From: Thiohalophilus thiocyanatoxydans
GTDB lineage: Bacteria; Pseudomonadota; Gammaproteobacteria; UBA6429; Thiohalophilaceae
Direction: 5' to 3'
DNA: 64,000 nt
Assembly: GCF_004366735.1 (NCBI RefSeq)
Contig: NZ_SOQX01000008.1
Coordinates: 1 to 64,000 of the forward strand
The position numbers and the translations under genes are program-made. The notes beneath the pieces are model-generated. The model was not told the origin of the DNA, made no database searches, and was given only the letters and a program-made list of their open reading frames with translations. How positions within the stretch are numbered: the first letter of the stretch is position 1; each line of letters begins with the position of its first letter. Shown piece after piece: positions 20,197 through 29,457 of this stretch.

Positions 20197-21675
20197 TCAC
20201 CCATTGATGAGCCGGCGCAGCGGGCCGAACAGGTCTCCGGCCAGCAGACCGCGTTCGCCGGCCGACCTGGCCGCCTGATCCGCTGCCGCGCCGTGCAGGC
20301 AAACGCCCAGTTGCGCCGCCGGTTCGGGGGCCAGCCCTTGCGCCAGCAGGGCGGCGATCACCCCGGTGAGCACATCGCCCATGCCGGCGCTGCTCATGCC
20401 GGGGTTGCCGGCGGTGCAGAGGCTGTTCCCCGTGCCAGCGCTCACTAACGTGCCGGCGCCCTTGAGCACCACCACCCCGCCGTACTGCGCCTGCAGGCGG
20501 CGCACTGCCGCCAGCCGATCGGCCTGCACCTCGGCCGGGGTCAAGTTCAGCAGGCGCGCGGCCTCGCCGGGATGGGGGGTGAGAATCCGCTGCCCGCCCT
20601 GGCGCGGATTCTCGGCCAGCAGATTCAGCGCATCGGCATCCACCACCTGGGGCGTGTCGCACGCCGCGAGCGCCTGCCAGATCATCCGGCCCCATTCGCC
20701 CTGCCCCAGGCCGGGGCCCACCGCGACCACCGTGGCCTGGTCGATCAGCGCCTGCAGCGCCTGGCTCTCTTCCACGCCGTGGCACATCAGTTCCGGGCGG
20801 CCATGGTTGAGGGTGGCGGCATGGGCGGCGCGGGTGGCAATGCTCACCCGGCCGGCGCCGGCGCGCAGGGCCGCCTCGCCGGCCAGTCGGGCCGCGCCGT
20901 TCATGCCCTGCTCCCCGCCGAGGATCAGCACATGGCCGTAGAGCCCTTTATGGCTGTTGCGCGGCCGGCGCGGCAGGTGCCGCACCAGTTCAGCGAACTC
21001 GAGTCGCTGCGCCACCGGGCTGACGCGCGCCCGGACCGTGTCGGGCAGGTTGAGACTGTTGAATGCCAGTTGACCCACATGATCGGGGGCGTCGGCGGTA
21101 AGCAGGCCGATCTTCAGCCCGATGAAGGTGATCGTCTCCTCGGCGCGTACCGCCCGGCCACCCGCCTGGCCGGTATTCGCATCGAGGCCGGAGGGGACAT
21201 CCAGTGCCAGGATCGGCTTGCCGCTGCCATTGAGCCAGTCGATCGCCGTGGCGTAGGGCTCGTTGACCTCGCCTCGCACCCCGGTGCCGAGCAGCGCGTC
21301 GACCAGCAGATCGGTCTCCTCGAGCGGTTGCGAGGCAAAGGGCTCGGGAAACACCTCGATGCCCTGCAGGCGTTGCAAGGCGGCCAGCGCATCGCCGCCC
21401 AGTTTGTCGCTCTCGCCCACCTGCAATACCCGCACCTGCCGACCGTCGGCGTGCGCCAGCCGGGCGACCACATAACCGTCCCCGCCATTATTGCCGGTGC
21501 CGCAGACCACTGTAATACGTCGCGCTTCGGGCCAGCGCCGACTCAGCTGCCGCCAGGCCGCCTCACCGGCGCGTTCCATCAGGACAGAACCGGACATGCC
21601 CAGCTCCTCGATGGCGATGCGATCGAGTTCGCGACACTGCTCGGTGGTATAAAGATCATGCGGAAGATTGGCCAT
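20197..21675 (-). CDS. nnr: Bifunctional NAD(P)H-hydrate epimerase / dehydratase
   Basis: The 492-residue protein repairs hydrated NADH and NADPH. An N-terminal YjeF_N epimerase domain (about 10-215) has VVCGTGNNGGDGYVVARLA. A C-terminal carbohydrate-kinase-like dehydratase domain (about 230-490) has VDADALNLL, ILTPHPGEAARLL and AGMGDVLTGVIAALLAQGL. I place the start at ATG 21675 (MANLPHDLYTTEQC), because the frame upstream overlaps the divergent queG and has no family similarity. It heads tsaE with a 67-base gap. Confidence 0.93.
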   Translation of the reverse strand: MANLPHDLYTTEQCRELDRIAIEELGMSGSVLMERAGEAAWRQLSRRWPEARRITVVCGTGNNGGDGYVVARLAHADGRQVRVLQVGESDKLGGDALAALQRLQGIEVFPEPFASQPLEETDLLVDALLGTGVRGEVNEPYATAIDWLNGSGKPILALDVPSGLDANTGQAGGRAVRAEETITFIGLKIGLLTADAPDHVGQLAFNSLNLPDTVRARVSPVAQRLEFAELVRHLPRRPRNSHKGLYGHVLILGGEQGMNGAARLAGEAALRAGAGRVSIATRAAHAATLNHGRPELMCHGVEESQALQALIDQATVVAVGPGLGQGEWGRMIWQALAACDTPQVVDADALNLLAENPRQGGQRILTPHPGEAARLLNLTPAEVQADRLAAVRRLQAQYGGVVVLKGAGTLVSAGTGNSLCTAGNPGMSSAGMGDVLTGVIAALLAQGLAPEPAAQLGVCLHGAAADQAARSAGERGLLAGDLFGPLRRLING

Positions 21676-21687
21676 AAGGCTATGATT

Positions 21688-22797
21688 ATGATCATGAGTC
21701 ACAGCCAAAACAAGCAGGCCGCACAGAATACCGACTGGTCGGCACTGGCGGCGCAGATCAAGCAGTGGGGTGCCGAGCTCGGTTTTCAGCAGACCGCCAT
21801 CACCGATACGGATCTGGATGACTACGAAACGCGTCTGCAGCAGTGGCTGGCCCGGGATTACCACGGTGACATGCAATGGATGGCCGAATACGGCCACAAA
21901 CGCAGCCGGCCGGCCGACCTGGTCTCTGACACGCGACGCATTATCAGCGTGCGTCTCGATTATCTGCCCGAGGAGCGGATCGATCTCAAGGCGCTGCTGG
22001 ATCACCCCGACAAAGCCTATATCTCGCGCTACGCACTGGGGCGCGATTATCACAAGCTGATGCGCAAGCGGTTGCAACAGCTGGCCGATCATATCCAGCA
22101 ACAGATTGGCCCGTTCGGCTATCGCGCCTTCGTCGACAGCGCGCCGGTGATGGAAAAAGCCCTGGCGGAAAAAGCCGGCCTCGGCTGGATCGGCAAGCAC
22201 AGTAACCTGTTACAACGGCATACCGGCTCCTGGTTTTTTCTCGGCGAGTTGTATACCGATCTGCCCCTGCCGGTGGATGAGCCGGCCAGCAACCATTGCG
22301 GCACCTGCCAGGCCTGCATCGATGTCTGCCCCACCAAGGCCATCGTCGAACCCTATGTGGTCGATGCCCGGCGTTGCATCTCCTATCTGACGATTGAACT
22401 GAAGGGATCGATCCCGGTGGCATTGCGCAAGCCGATGGGCAATCGGATTTACGGTTGTGACGACTGCCAGCTGTACTGTCCCTGGAACCGCTTTGCCGAT
22501 TCCAGCCAGGAGCCGGATTTTGATCCGCGCCAGCGCCTGGATGAGGCGCAGCTGGTGGAACTTTTCCAGTGGGATGAAGAGACCTTCAACCGGAACCTGG
22601 AAGGCTCGGCAATCCGGCGCATCGGCCATGAACGCTGGCTGCGCAACATCGCCGTGGCACTGGGCAACGCAGCCACCTCCTCCGAGGTGATCGCCGCCCT
22701 GCAGGCCCGCACCGACCACCCGTCCGAACTGGTGCGCGAACATGTGCACTGGGCATTAGAACAACATCAACCCGTTGGTAAGGAGTCATCCTCATGA
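21688..22797 (+). CDS. queG: Epoxyqueuosine reductase QueG
   Basis: The protein of about 369 residues catalyses the last step of queuosine synthesis in tRNA using cobalamin and two [4Fe-4S] clusters. Cluster ligands are in CGTCQACIDVCPTKAI and in GCDDCQLYCPWN, with a further Cys in RRCISYL. ATGs at 21682, 21688 and 21694 are in frame. I prefer 21688 because AAGG at 21676-21679 is then 8 bases away, but the choice is uncertain. It is divergent from nnr with only about 12 bases between the starts. It overlaps the next gene by 4 bases. Confidence 0.93.
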   Translation: MIMSHSQNKQAAQNTDWSALAAQIKQWGAELGFQQTAITDTDLDDYETRLQQWLARDYHGDMQWMAEYGHKRSRPADLVSDTRRIISVRLDYLPEERIDLKALLDHPDKAYISRYALGRDYHKLMRKRLQQLADHIQQQIGPFGYRAFVDSAPVMEKALAEKAGLGWIGKHSNLLQRHTGSWFFLGELYTDLPLPVDEPASNHCGTCQACIDVCPTKAIVEPYVVDARRCISYLTIELKGSIPVALRKPMGNRIYGCDDCQLYCPWNRFADSSQEPDFDPRQRLDEAQLVELFQWDEETFNRNLEGSAIRRIGHERWLRNIAVALGNAATSSEVIAALQARTDHPSELVREHVHWALEQHQPVGKESSS

Positions 22798-23294
22798 AAC
22801 GATCTCTTGCTTTTGCCCTGCTGTCGACCCTGCTGCTGAGCCACGCTGTCAGTGCGGAACCGGCTTATGTCACCACCCGGGTCATGTCGTTCGAGATCGC
22901 CAACCAGCTGGCGGTCGAGTCGGCGCGGGCCTGTCGTGAACAGGGCTACCAGGTCACCGCCAGCGTGGTCGATCGCCACGGCAAACTGCTGGCCCTGGCG
23001 CGCGATCCGCTGGCCGGCACCCACACCATCGATGTCAGCCGATTGAAAGCGCAGACCGCCGCCAGCTTCCAGACTTCCACGCTCGATATGCAGGAAGGCG
23101 ACTTCGACAATCTGCGCTTTGCCCCGGATGTCCTGCTGGTCGGCGGCGGCGTGCCGGTCCGTATCGGCGGTCATTTCTACGGGGCTGTCGGTATCTCCGG
23201 CGCCCCGGCGAAAAAGATCACCGGCGACGTGGATGACGAATGCGCCAGAGCCGGCATCGATACCATTCGCGAAGCGATCGAGTTTGCCGAATAA
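22794..23294 (+). CDS. Exported GlcG/HbpS-family (DUF336) protein
   Basis: The 166-residue protein has a signal peptide (MKRSLAFALLSTLLLSHAVSA). A single GlcG/HbpS domain contains VSVVDRHGKLLALARD-like (ASVVDRHGKLLALARDPLAG) and VGGGVPVRIGGHFYGAVGIS segments. Homologues include the haem-binding HbpS and the unassigned GlcG. Its ATG overlaps the queG stop by 4 bases, so it is co-translated with queG, though no functional link is known. Periplasmic location is inferred from the signal peptide. Confidence 0.85.
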   Translation: MKRSLAFALLSTLLLSHAVSAEPAYVTTRVMSFEIANQLAVESARACREQGYQVTASVVDRHGKLLALARDPLAGTHTIDVSRLKAQTAASFQTSTLDMQEGDFDNLRFAPDVLLVGGGVPVRIGGHFYGAVGISGAPAKKITGDVDDECARAGIDTIREAIEFAE

Positions 23295-23307
23295 ACCATA
23301 AAATTAT

Positions 23308-23470
23308 TCACCACGAAGGCACGAAGACACCATGTAAACCTTCTGTATTCCTTGAAACTCACTTCCACCAGCGACGGAGACCGTCTGTCATCGCCGACAT
23401 TGATAAACCGCAGTAATCGTTCCGGTTTCTTAAATAATTTTTCTTCGTGTCTTCGTGCCTTCGTGGTGAA
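23308..23470. repeat. CCACGAAG inverted repeat pair flanking 110 bases
   Basis: TTCACCACGAAGGCACGAAG at 23308-23327 is mirrored by CTTCGTGCCTTCGTGGTGAA at 23451-23470. The inner sequence (23335-23440) has no gene I can support. The same pair occurs in the tandem units at 7948-8681 and around 25941-26363. Confidence 0.75.
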
Positions 23471-23517
23471 TCACTTTCAAGTGGTGAAATCCCTTTCAAG
23501 CTGCGATACTTTGCCGC

Positions 23518-24099
23518 ATGAATTTTCCTGAACCGACTGAGGTGACCGGCATTGTCCTGGCCGGCGGCCGGGCGCGGCGCATGCAGGGGGAAGACAAGGG
23601 CTTGTTGCTGTATCAGGGACGCCCGTTGATCGAACATGTCTGCGAACGGTTGCGGCCGCAGCTCGCGCGTCTGTGTATTAACGCCAATCGCCATCCGGAC
23701 ACTTATCGCCGTTACGGTTATCCGGTCTTCGCCGATCAGTGGCCCGATTATGCCGGTCCCCTGGCCGGCTTTTACAGCGCGCTGCAACAGTGCGAGGGTG
23801 ACTGGTTCTGTTTTGTCCCCTGTGACACGCCGTGCCTGCCGGGCGATCTGGTCGAGCGACTCTGTGCCGCCGCCCGCCGTGAACAGGTGCCGCTGGTATC
23901 GGTCAGCGACGGGCAGCGGCTGCACGGTACGGTTTGTCTGCTGCATCGCTCTTGTGAAGCGGCGCTGCAAACCTATTATGAGCAGGACGGGCACCGGGTC
24001 CAGGAGTGGATTCGCAATCAGCCGCACGCGGTTGTCGATTATGCCGACCAGCCCCGGGCGCTGCTCAATATCAATGAACCCCAACAACTGGATACCTGA
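23518..24099 (+). CDS. mobA: Molybdenum cofactor guanylyltransferase MobA
   Basis: The 193-residue nucleotidyltransferase joins GMP to Mo-molybdopterin to give the MGD cofactor of the DMSO-reductase family. The N-terminal signature VLAGGRARRMQGEDKGLL (about 12-29), WPDYAGPLAGFYSAL and FVPCDTPCLPGDL are present. It is followed after 5 bases by mobB and then by moeA on the same strand, forming a cofactor operon. Confidence 0.94.
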   Translation: MNFPEPTEVTGIVLAGGRARRMQGEDKGLLLYQGRPLIEHVCERLRPQLARLCINANRHPDTYRRYGYPVFADQWPDYAGPLAGFYSALQQCEGDWFCFVPCDTPCLPGDLVERLCAAARREQVPLVSVSDGQRLHGTVCLLHRSCEAALQTYYEQDGHRVQEWIRNQPHAVVDYADQPRALLNINEPQQLDT

Positions 24100-24104
24100 G
24101 TCTC

Positions 24105-24635
24105 ATGATCGATACTCTCTGCCCGTTACTCGGTTTTGTCGGCTACAGCGGCAGCGGCAAAACCACCCTGTTGACCCAGCTGATTACATTGCTGCGGGAT
24201 CGCGGTTATCGCATCGGGGTGATCAAACATGCCCATCATCAATTCGATATTGATTATCCCGGCAAGGACAGTTATGAACTGCGCCATGCCGGTGCCGCTC
24301 AGATGCTGGTCGCCTCGCAATACCGCTGGGCCTTGATTACTGAAACGCCGCAACAGGATCATGATCCGCAACTGGATGAACTGATCGACCAGCTGGACTG
24401 CGCCAATCTCGATCTGATCCTGGCGGAGGGTTTCAAACACGCCGCCTATCCCAAGATCGAGGTCTATCGTGACGTGGTCGCCCACTCGCCGCTGAATCCG
24501 CAGGATCCGGATATCATCGCGCTGATCACCGAATTGCCCGCGCCCGCGGCAGGCGATTTACCCCTGCTGGATATCAATGACCCGTCCGCCATTGCCGACT
24601 TTGTGGAGGCGTACCTTCAGCAGAACGGCAGCTGA
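24105..24635 (+). CDS. mobB: Molybdopterin-guanine dinucleotide biosynthesis adapter MobB
   Basis: The 176-residue GTP-binding protein has P-loop GYSGSGKTTLLTQLI (about 10-24), VIKHAHHQFDIDYPGKDSY and LILAEGFKH. It assists MobA and is not essential in E. coli. It lies between mobA and moeA with short gaps (5 and 50 bases). Confidence 0.94.
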   Translation: MIDTLCPLLGFVGYSGSGKTTLLTQLITLLRDRGYRIGVIKHAHHQFDIDYPGKDSYELRHAGAAQMLVASQYRWALITETPQQDHDPQLDELIDQLDCANLDLILAEGFKHAAYPKIEVYRDVVAHSPLNPQDPDIIALITELPAPAAGDLPLLDINDPSAIADFVEAYLQQNGS

Positions 24636-24685
24636 TGTGGCATAATCCTCCGCCCCAATGGCAACCGTTGATCGAGTAACCGACT

Positions 24686-25933
24686 ATGTCCGCCAAACCT
24701 TCCTGCGACGAATTCGATCCCAATAACCTGCGCGTGGACCAGGCGCTGGAGCAGATTCAGCACAGCATCACGCCGGTACAGGAAACCCTGACCCTGCCGC
24801 TGATGCAGGCGCACAACCATATCCTGGCCGAGGCTATCCGCTCGCCATTGAATGTGCCGCCGTACAAGAACTCGGCCATGGACGGTTACGCCCTGCGCGG
24901 CGCGGATCTCGGCGACAATGAAATCACCCTGGATCTGATCGGCACGGCCTTCGCCGGCAACCCGTTCGACGGGGAAGTCCAGGGCGGCCAGTGCGTGCGC
25001 ATCATGACCGGCGCCAAGCTGCCCGACGGCGCGGACACGGTGATCATGCAGGAACATGCCAGCGTCGACAGCGAACGCATCACCTTTGGCAGCGGCCATA
25101 CGCCGGGACAAAACGTGCGTCACGCCGGCGAGGATATTGCCGTGGAGGATGTGGTGTTACAAAAAGGCCAGCGTCTGCAGGCGGCCGAGATCGGCCTGCT
25201 GGCCTCGCTCGGCGTGCCCGAGGTCACGGTGGCACGCAAACTGAAGGTCGCGTTTTTCTCCACCGGCGATGAACTGCGCCCGGTCGGTGAAGTGCTGGAA
25301 GAAGGCCAGATTTATGACAGCAACCGTTACACCCTGTACGGCATGCTCAAAGAACTGGATGTGGAAATTCTCGATCTGGGCGTCATCCGGGATGTGCCCG
25401 AAGCGATCGAAGCCGCGTTTGAACAGGCCGCCGATCAGGCCGATGCAGTGATCACCTCCGGCGGCGTGTCGGTGGGGGAAGCCGATTACGTTAAAACGAC
25501 CCTGGACAAACTCGGCGAAGTCAGCTTCTGGAAGATCGCCATGAAACCGGGCAAGCCGCTGGCCTTCGGCCGGGTCAAAAATGCCTGGTTCTTCGGCCTG
25601 CCCGGCAATCCGGTGTCGGTGATGGCCACCTTCTACCAGTTTGCCCTGCCCGCCCTGCGTCAACTGATGGGCGAGACGGCCGGGCCGCCGTTGACCTTCC
25701 AGGTCCCCTGCAGTGAAAGATTGAAAAAACGTCCCGGGCGCACCGACTTTCAGCGCGGCATCCTGCAGCGCGACGAACAGGGCAATCTCACGGTCAGCGC
25801 CGCAGGCATGCAGGCCTCGCATATCCTCAGCGGCATGAGCCGCGCCAACTGCTTTATCATCCTGCCGCTGGAAGCCGACAACATCGAGCCCGGCAGCCTG
25901 GTCGAGGTGCAGCCGTTTCGTGGATTAATGTAA
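24686..25933 (+). CDS. moeA: Molybdopterin molybdenumtransferase MoeA
   Basis: The 415-residue enzyme inserts molybdenum into adenylated molybdopterin. It shows PPYKNSAMDGYALRGAD (about 54-70), RIMTGAKLPDGADTVIMQE, the SNRY segment of the MoCF domain, ITSGGVSVGEADYVK and FGLPGNPVSVMAT. Domain IV follows to the C-terminus. Together with mobAB and modABC it indicates that molybdoenzymes matter to this organism. None is encoded in this window. Confidence 0.95.
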   Translation: MSAKPSCDEFDPNNLRVDQALEQIQHSITPVQETLTLPLMQAHNHILAEAIRSPLNVPPYKNSAMDGYALRGADLGDNEITLDLIGTAFAGNPFDGEVQGGQCVRIMTGAKLPDGADTVIMQEHASVDSERITFGSGHTPGQNVRHAGEDIAVEDVVLQKGQRLQAAEIGLLASLGVPEVTVARKLKVAFFSTGDELRPVGEVLEEGQIYDSNRYTLYGMLKELDVEILDLGVIRDVPEAIEAAFEQAADQADAVITSGGVSVGEADYVKTTLDKLGEVSFWKIAMKPGKPLAFGRVKNAWFFGLPGNPVSVMATFYQFALPALRQLMGETAGPPLTFQVPCSERLKKRPGRTDFQRGILQRDEQGNLTVSAAGMQASHILSGMSRANCFIILPLEADNIEPGSLVEVQPFRGLM

Positions 25934-25940
25934 AAAGATA

Positions 25941-26363
25941 TTCACCACGAAGACGCGAAGTCACGAAGGAAAATCCGTTAAAATCCCCTCAAACCCGCAT
26001 GCGGTAAGCTAAAAACCAGGATGGATATTACTGAGCAGGATCTATACAAAAAAACAGAAGTTCCTGCTTCATAAATAATCACACATCCTTGTACATTACT
26101 TGCTTCGCATCAAACTTGGATTTCAATCAATTCTTCGTGCCTTCGCGGTGAATAAACGCAAAGATACGAAGGGAACCCTGCTCGATCCCCCCAGGCACCC
26201 TGAAGTCGAAGATTAAATTCGGATATAAATATTCGTGGCGTGAATATATACAAAAATAGAGTTCAATACCTTGCGTGACAACCGCACATCCATGTGCCTC
26301 ATTCGTGTCACGCTCGGAATTGATTACAATTTATTCTTCGTGCCTTCGCGTCTTCGTGGTGAA
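25941..26363. repeat. Three CCACGAAG-type units in the moeA-thioredoxin spacer
   Basis: TTCACCACGAAGACGCGAAG starts at 25941. TTCTTCGTGCCTTCGCGGTG lies at 26131-26150. TTCTTCGTGCCTTCGCGTCT continues as TCGTGGTGAATAAACG to about 26367. The first is inverted relative to the other two. The 450-base gap otherwise shows no gene; two AT-rich stretches (about 26030-26080 and 26215-26260) could hold promoters. Confidence 0.7.
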
Positions 26364-26386
26364 TAAACGCGACAACAATTACGGAA

Positions 26387-26773
26387 TCAGGACTGGGCCT
26401 GTTGTTCCTGTTCCTGCTGTTGTTTGGCGACTTCCTGATGGACTTTTTCCATATCCAGGGCCTTGGCATCCTCGATCAGTTTTTCAAACGCGGACTGCTG
26501 CAATGCGCCGGCTTCGGAGAAGAGGATAACCTGCTCGCGGAAGATCATCAGGGTCGGAATGGAACGGACATTGAACATGCCGGCCAGTTCCTGCTGTTCC
26601 TCGGTGTTGACCTTGGCGAACACGACGTCGTCGTGCTTTTCGGAGACTTCTTCATAGACCGGGCCGAAGGACTGACAGGGACCACACCACGGCGCCCAGA
26701 AGTCGATAATTACAAAGTCATTCTGCTCGATCACATCTTTAAAGTTTTCGGTGGTCAGATCTACGGTCGCCAT
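26387..26773 (-). CDS. Thioredoxin with a Gln-rich C-terminal tail
   Basis: The 128-residue thioredoxin fold has the active site APWCGPCQSFGP (Cys about 31 and 34) and the cis-proline loop VRSIPTLMIFRE. It is longer than TrxA (about 108): the last 20 residues (EVAKQQQEQEQQAQS at the end) are hydrophilic and probably disordered. AGGAG stands before ATG. No signal peptide is present, so it acts in the cytoplasm as a disulfide reductase. It stands alone. Confidence 0.88.
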   Translation of the reverse strand: MATVDLTTENFKDVIEQNDFVIIDFWAPWCGPCQSFGPVYEEVSEKHDDVVFAKVNTEEQQELAGMFNVRSIPTLMIFREQVILFSEAGALQQSAFEKLIEDAKALDMEKVHQEVAKQQQEQEQQAQS

Positions 26774-26852
26774 GGGTTTCTCCTGCGATTTGGGAATTTG
26801 AAAATTTTACTTGTCTGAAAATATAGGGTCGAATTTTTTTGATACAACCCCG

Positions 26853-27290
26853 TCACAGCCGCAGCGGCGGGCGCTCGCCGGTGGCCAGGAAATGGCGGTA
26901 GTCGGCGAGTATAAGTGCATGATCAAAGGCGAGATTCTCCGGCAGATCGGTCAGGTCCACCAGTTTGATGGCTTGCGCATCATCCGCCGCCTGCGGCTGC
27001 CCCGTGGCGCGGGCAACATAAACCGCGCTTACTGTGTGGCCACGGCTGTCGCGGGCCGGATCCGAATAACAACCGAGCAATTGCTGCAATTCGATCTCGA
27101 GCCCGGTCTCCTCGCGCGCCTCGCGCACCGCCGCCTGCTCCAGCGTCTCGCCGAGATCGACAAACCCGCCGGGCAAGGCCCAGCCCGGTGGTGGGTTTTT
27201 GCGTTCGATTAACACCAGGGGCTGCCCGGCCTGATCCACCAGACGAATGATAATATCCACGGTCAGCAACGGGGTCTCGGGACGGCTCAT
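26853..27290 (-). CDS. NUDIX hydrolase
   Basis: The 145-residue protein has a complete Nudix box (GFVDLGETLEQAAVREAREE followed by TGL) at about 40-62, with the metal-binding REAREE. Such enzymes cleave nucleoside diphosphates linked to another group. The GGFVDLGE form is common in ADP-ribose pyrophosphatase-like members, but the substrate cannot be assigned. It overlaps the hslR stop by 4 bases (ATGA). Confidence 0.88.
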   Translation of the reverse strand: MSRPETPLLTVDIIIRLVDQAGQPLVLIERKNPPPGWALPGGFVDLGETLEQAAVREAREETGLEIELQQLLGCYSDPARDSRGHTVSAVYVARATGQPQAADDAQAIKLVDLTDLPENLAFDHALILADYRHFLATGERPPLRL

Positions 27291-27697
27291 GAACGCTCCT
27301 GAGTGTGCTTGTTGACGAAACGGATGATCTTGCGTCGTTCACGTTTATCCGGTTTGCGTTTGGGGTGCGGGTTGAGCCGTGCCTGCTCTTTTTGGGCCGC
27401 CTGCTGCGCTTCGCGCCGCGCGATGCTCTCGGCCTCCTCGCTGTATAACTGTTGCGCAACACTGGCCGGCCCGCGACGTTGCGACAGTTCACGTACTGTC
27501 AGTTCAAAGGTCAGCGACTGTTTGCGCACGAGGATCTGATCACCGATCTGTAACGGCGCGCCGGGTTTGGTGCGCTGACCGTTGAGTCGCACATGGCCGC
27601 CGTTGATCGCCTCCATGGCCTGCGTACGGGTCTTGTAAAAACGTGCCGCCCAGAGCCACTTGTCCAGACGCACGCGCGTAGCTTGTAATCCCGACAT
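27287..27697 (-). CDS. hslR: Heat-shock protein 15 (S4-domain RNA-binding protein)
   Basis: The 136-residue protein begins with an S4 domain (VRLDKWLWAARFYKTRTQAM, then INGGHVRLNGQRTKPG) and has a basic C-terminal tail (NPHPKRKPDKRERRKIIRF). Hsp15 binds free 50S subunits that carry a nascent chain, helping recycle stalled ribosomes. The downstream NUDIX gene overlaps it. It is divergent from the kinase-like gene, with start codons about 65 bases apart. Confidence 0.9.
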   Translation of the reverse strand: MSGLQATRVRLDKWLWAARFYKTRTQAMEAINGGHVRLNGQRTKPGAPLQIGDQILVRKQSLTFELTVRELSQRRGPASVAQQLYSEEAESIARREAQQAAQKEQARLNPHPKRKPDKRERRKIIRFVNKHTQERS

Positions 27698-27763
27698 ATG
27701 TATTGTTCCGATAACCCATCAGCGCTAGGCTGTCAGCATGAACCCGATAACCTCAGTGTAGCA

Positions 27764-29332
27764 ATGAGCGAGCCGCAGACTCCAGCCTGGCTGACAGCGT
27801 TGCAGCAACCCCGGGCCTATCCCCATCCGGTCGAGCGGATTGAATTGATCGAAACCCATATCTCCCGGGTCCTGCTTACCGGGGAATTTGCCTACAAACT
27901 CAAAAAACCGCTGGATCTCGGCTTTCTCGATTTCAGCACGCTCGACAAGCGGCATTATTATTGCCAGGAAGAGTTACGCCTGAATCGGCGTCTGGCCGCA
28001 CCCATCTATCTGGATGTGCTGGCGGTCATCGACAGCGCCGACGGCATCGTGATCGGTGATCCCGAACAGACTGAAGGGGCGCTCATCGAATACGCCCTGA
28101 AGATGCGCCAGTTCGATCCCGAAGAAGGCTTTGACAGGCTGTTACAACGCCAGCAACTGACCGAACAACATCTGGATCAACTGGCGCAACTGATCGGCGA
28201 CTTTCATCAACAGTTGCCGGCGGCGCCGGCGGACAGCGACTACGGCAGCCTGGCGGCGGTGCGCCGTCCCTGCGAGGAGAATTTTGACCAGATCCGTGAG
28301 CAGGCGCCGCAACTGGCCGACGATCCCCGGCTGGCCGAACTCAGCCAGTGGAGTGACAGGCAGCTCACGCAGCAGGCGACACGGTTTGAACAACGCCGGC
28401 GTGACGGCTTTATTCGCGAATGTCACGGCGATCTGCATCTGCGCAACATCGCGTTGTGGCAGGAGACGGTGATCGCCTTTGACTGTATCGAGTTCGATCC
28501 CGCCCTGCGCTGGATCGACACGCTCAACGAGATCGCTTTTTTGATCATGGATCTGGACGCCCATGACGCCGGCGGGCCGGGCTGGTATTTTCTCAATCGC
28601 TATCTGGAGCAGACCGGCGATTATGCCGGCCTGGATCTGCTCGGCTTTTACCGGGTCTATCGCGCCATGGTGCGGGCCAAGGTGGCGGCCATCGAGCTGG
28701 CCCAGCATGATGAAACGAGCCATCGAGAGGAACTGGCCCACTATCTCGATCAGGCCATGGCCACTCTCCACGCCGACCGCCCCGCCCTGCTGATCACCGT
28801 GGGCTTCTCCGGCAGCGGCAAGAGCACCGTCACCGATCAGTTACTGCAACAGCTGGGCGCCGTGCGCCTGCGCTCCGATGTGGAGCGCGAACGCCTGTTC
28901 GGCCACGCACCCGAGGAGCAGGGGATCGGCACCGGCAAATATTCAACCGACGCCAGCGACCGGCTCTACGCGCATCTGCGGGAGCAGAGCCGTCACCTGC
29001 TGGCGGCCGGCTACACGGTGATCGTCGATGCCGCCTTTTTGCAGCAGGCCCGGCGCGCCCCGTTTCTCGCGCTGGCCGGCGAGTGCAACGTGCCCCTGCA
29101 TATCCTGGCGCTGGAAGCCGACCCCGACACCCTGCGCCAGCGCATCCGCCAGCGCCAGGCCGCCGGACGGGACGCCTCCGAGGCGGATCTCGCTGTGCTT
29201 GAGTCCCAGCTGCAACAGCACGATCCGCTGGATCCGGCCGAAAGCCGCTATGCCCTGCACATTGACACCCGGCAGCCGCTGGATCCCGCCGGGCTGGCAA
29301 ACACCATCCGGGGGGCCGCGAACGGCCAGTAA
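27764..29332 (+). CDS. Two-domain kinase-like protein (APH-like plus AAA_33)
   Basis: The 522-residue protein fuses an aminoglycoside-phosphotransferase-like domain (about 10-325; catalytic-loop segment ECHGDLHLRNIALW, metal segment IAFDCIEFDP) to a P-loop kinase domain (about 330-520; GFSGSGKSTVTDQLLQ). The architecture is a conserved family (COG2187 plus COG0645) whose substrate is unknown. I take ATG 27764 (MSEPQTPAWLTALQ) as start, since the 22 upstream residues do not resemble the family. Cytoplasmic, single gene. Calling it an antibiotic kinase would be unsupported. Confidence 0.82.
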   Translation: MSEPQTPAWLTALQQPRAYPHPVERIELIETHISRVLLTGEFAYKLKKPLDLGFLDFSTLDKRHYYCQEELRLNRRLAAPIYLDVLAVIDSADGIVIGDPEQTEGALIEYALKMRQFDPEEGFDRLLQRQQLTEQHLDQLAQLIGDFHQQLPAAPADSDYGSLAAVRRPCEENFDQIREQAPQLADDPRLAELSQWSDRQLTQQATRFEQRRRDGFIRECHGDLHLRNIALWQETVIAFDCIEFDPALRWIDTLNEIAFLIMDLDAHDAGGPGWYFLNRYLEQTGDYAGLDLLGFYRVYRAMVRAKVAAIELAQHDETSHREELAHYLDQAMATLHADRPALLITVGFSGSGKSTVTDQLLQQLGAVRLRSDVERERLFGHAPEEQGIGTGKYSTDASDRLYAHLREQSRHLLAAGYTVIVDAAFLQQARRAPFLALAGECNVPLHILALEADPDTLRQRIRQRQAAGRDASEADLAVLESQLQQHDPLDPAESRYALHIDTRQPLDPAGLANTIRGAANGQ

Positions 29333-29457
29333 CCTCGCCTTTGACGCGGATAAAAGCGCGGCAGTGTCTTGTAAATACCCGAGTCTTTTGCTAAGGTTAT
29401 AAGTACCTTTTGGGTTAGCCCCAAAAATTAAATTTTCAATTAAGAGGTAGAACCACT

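Noticed and set aside
20197-22200. Longer nnr reading frame with about 175 extra N-terminal residues
   Set aside because: The extension is antisense to queG and lacks similarity; conserved YjeF_N sequence starts at 21675.
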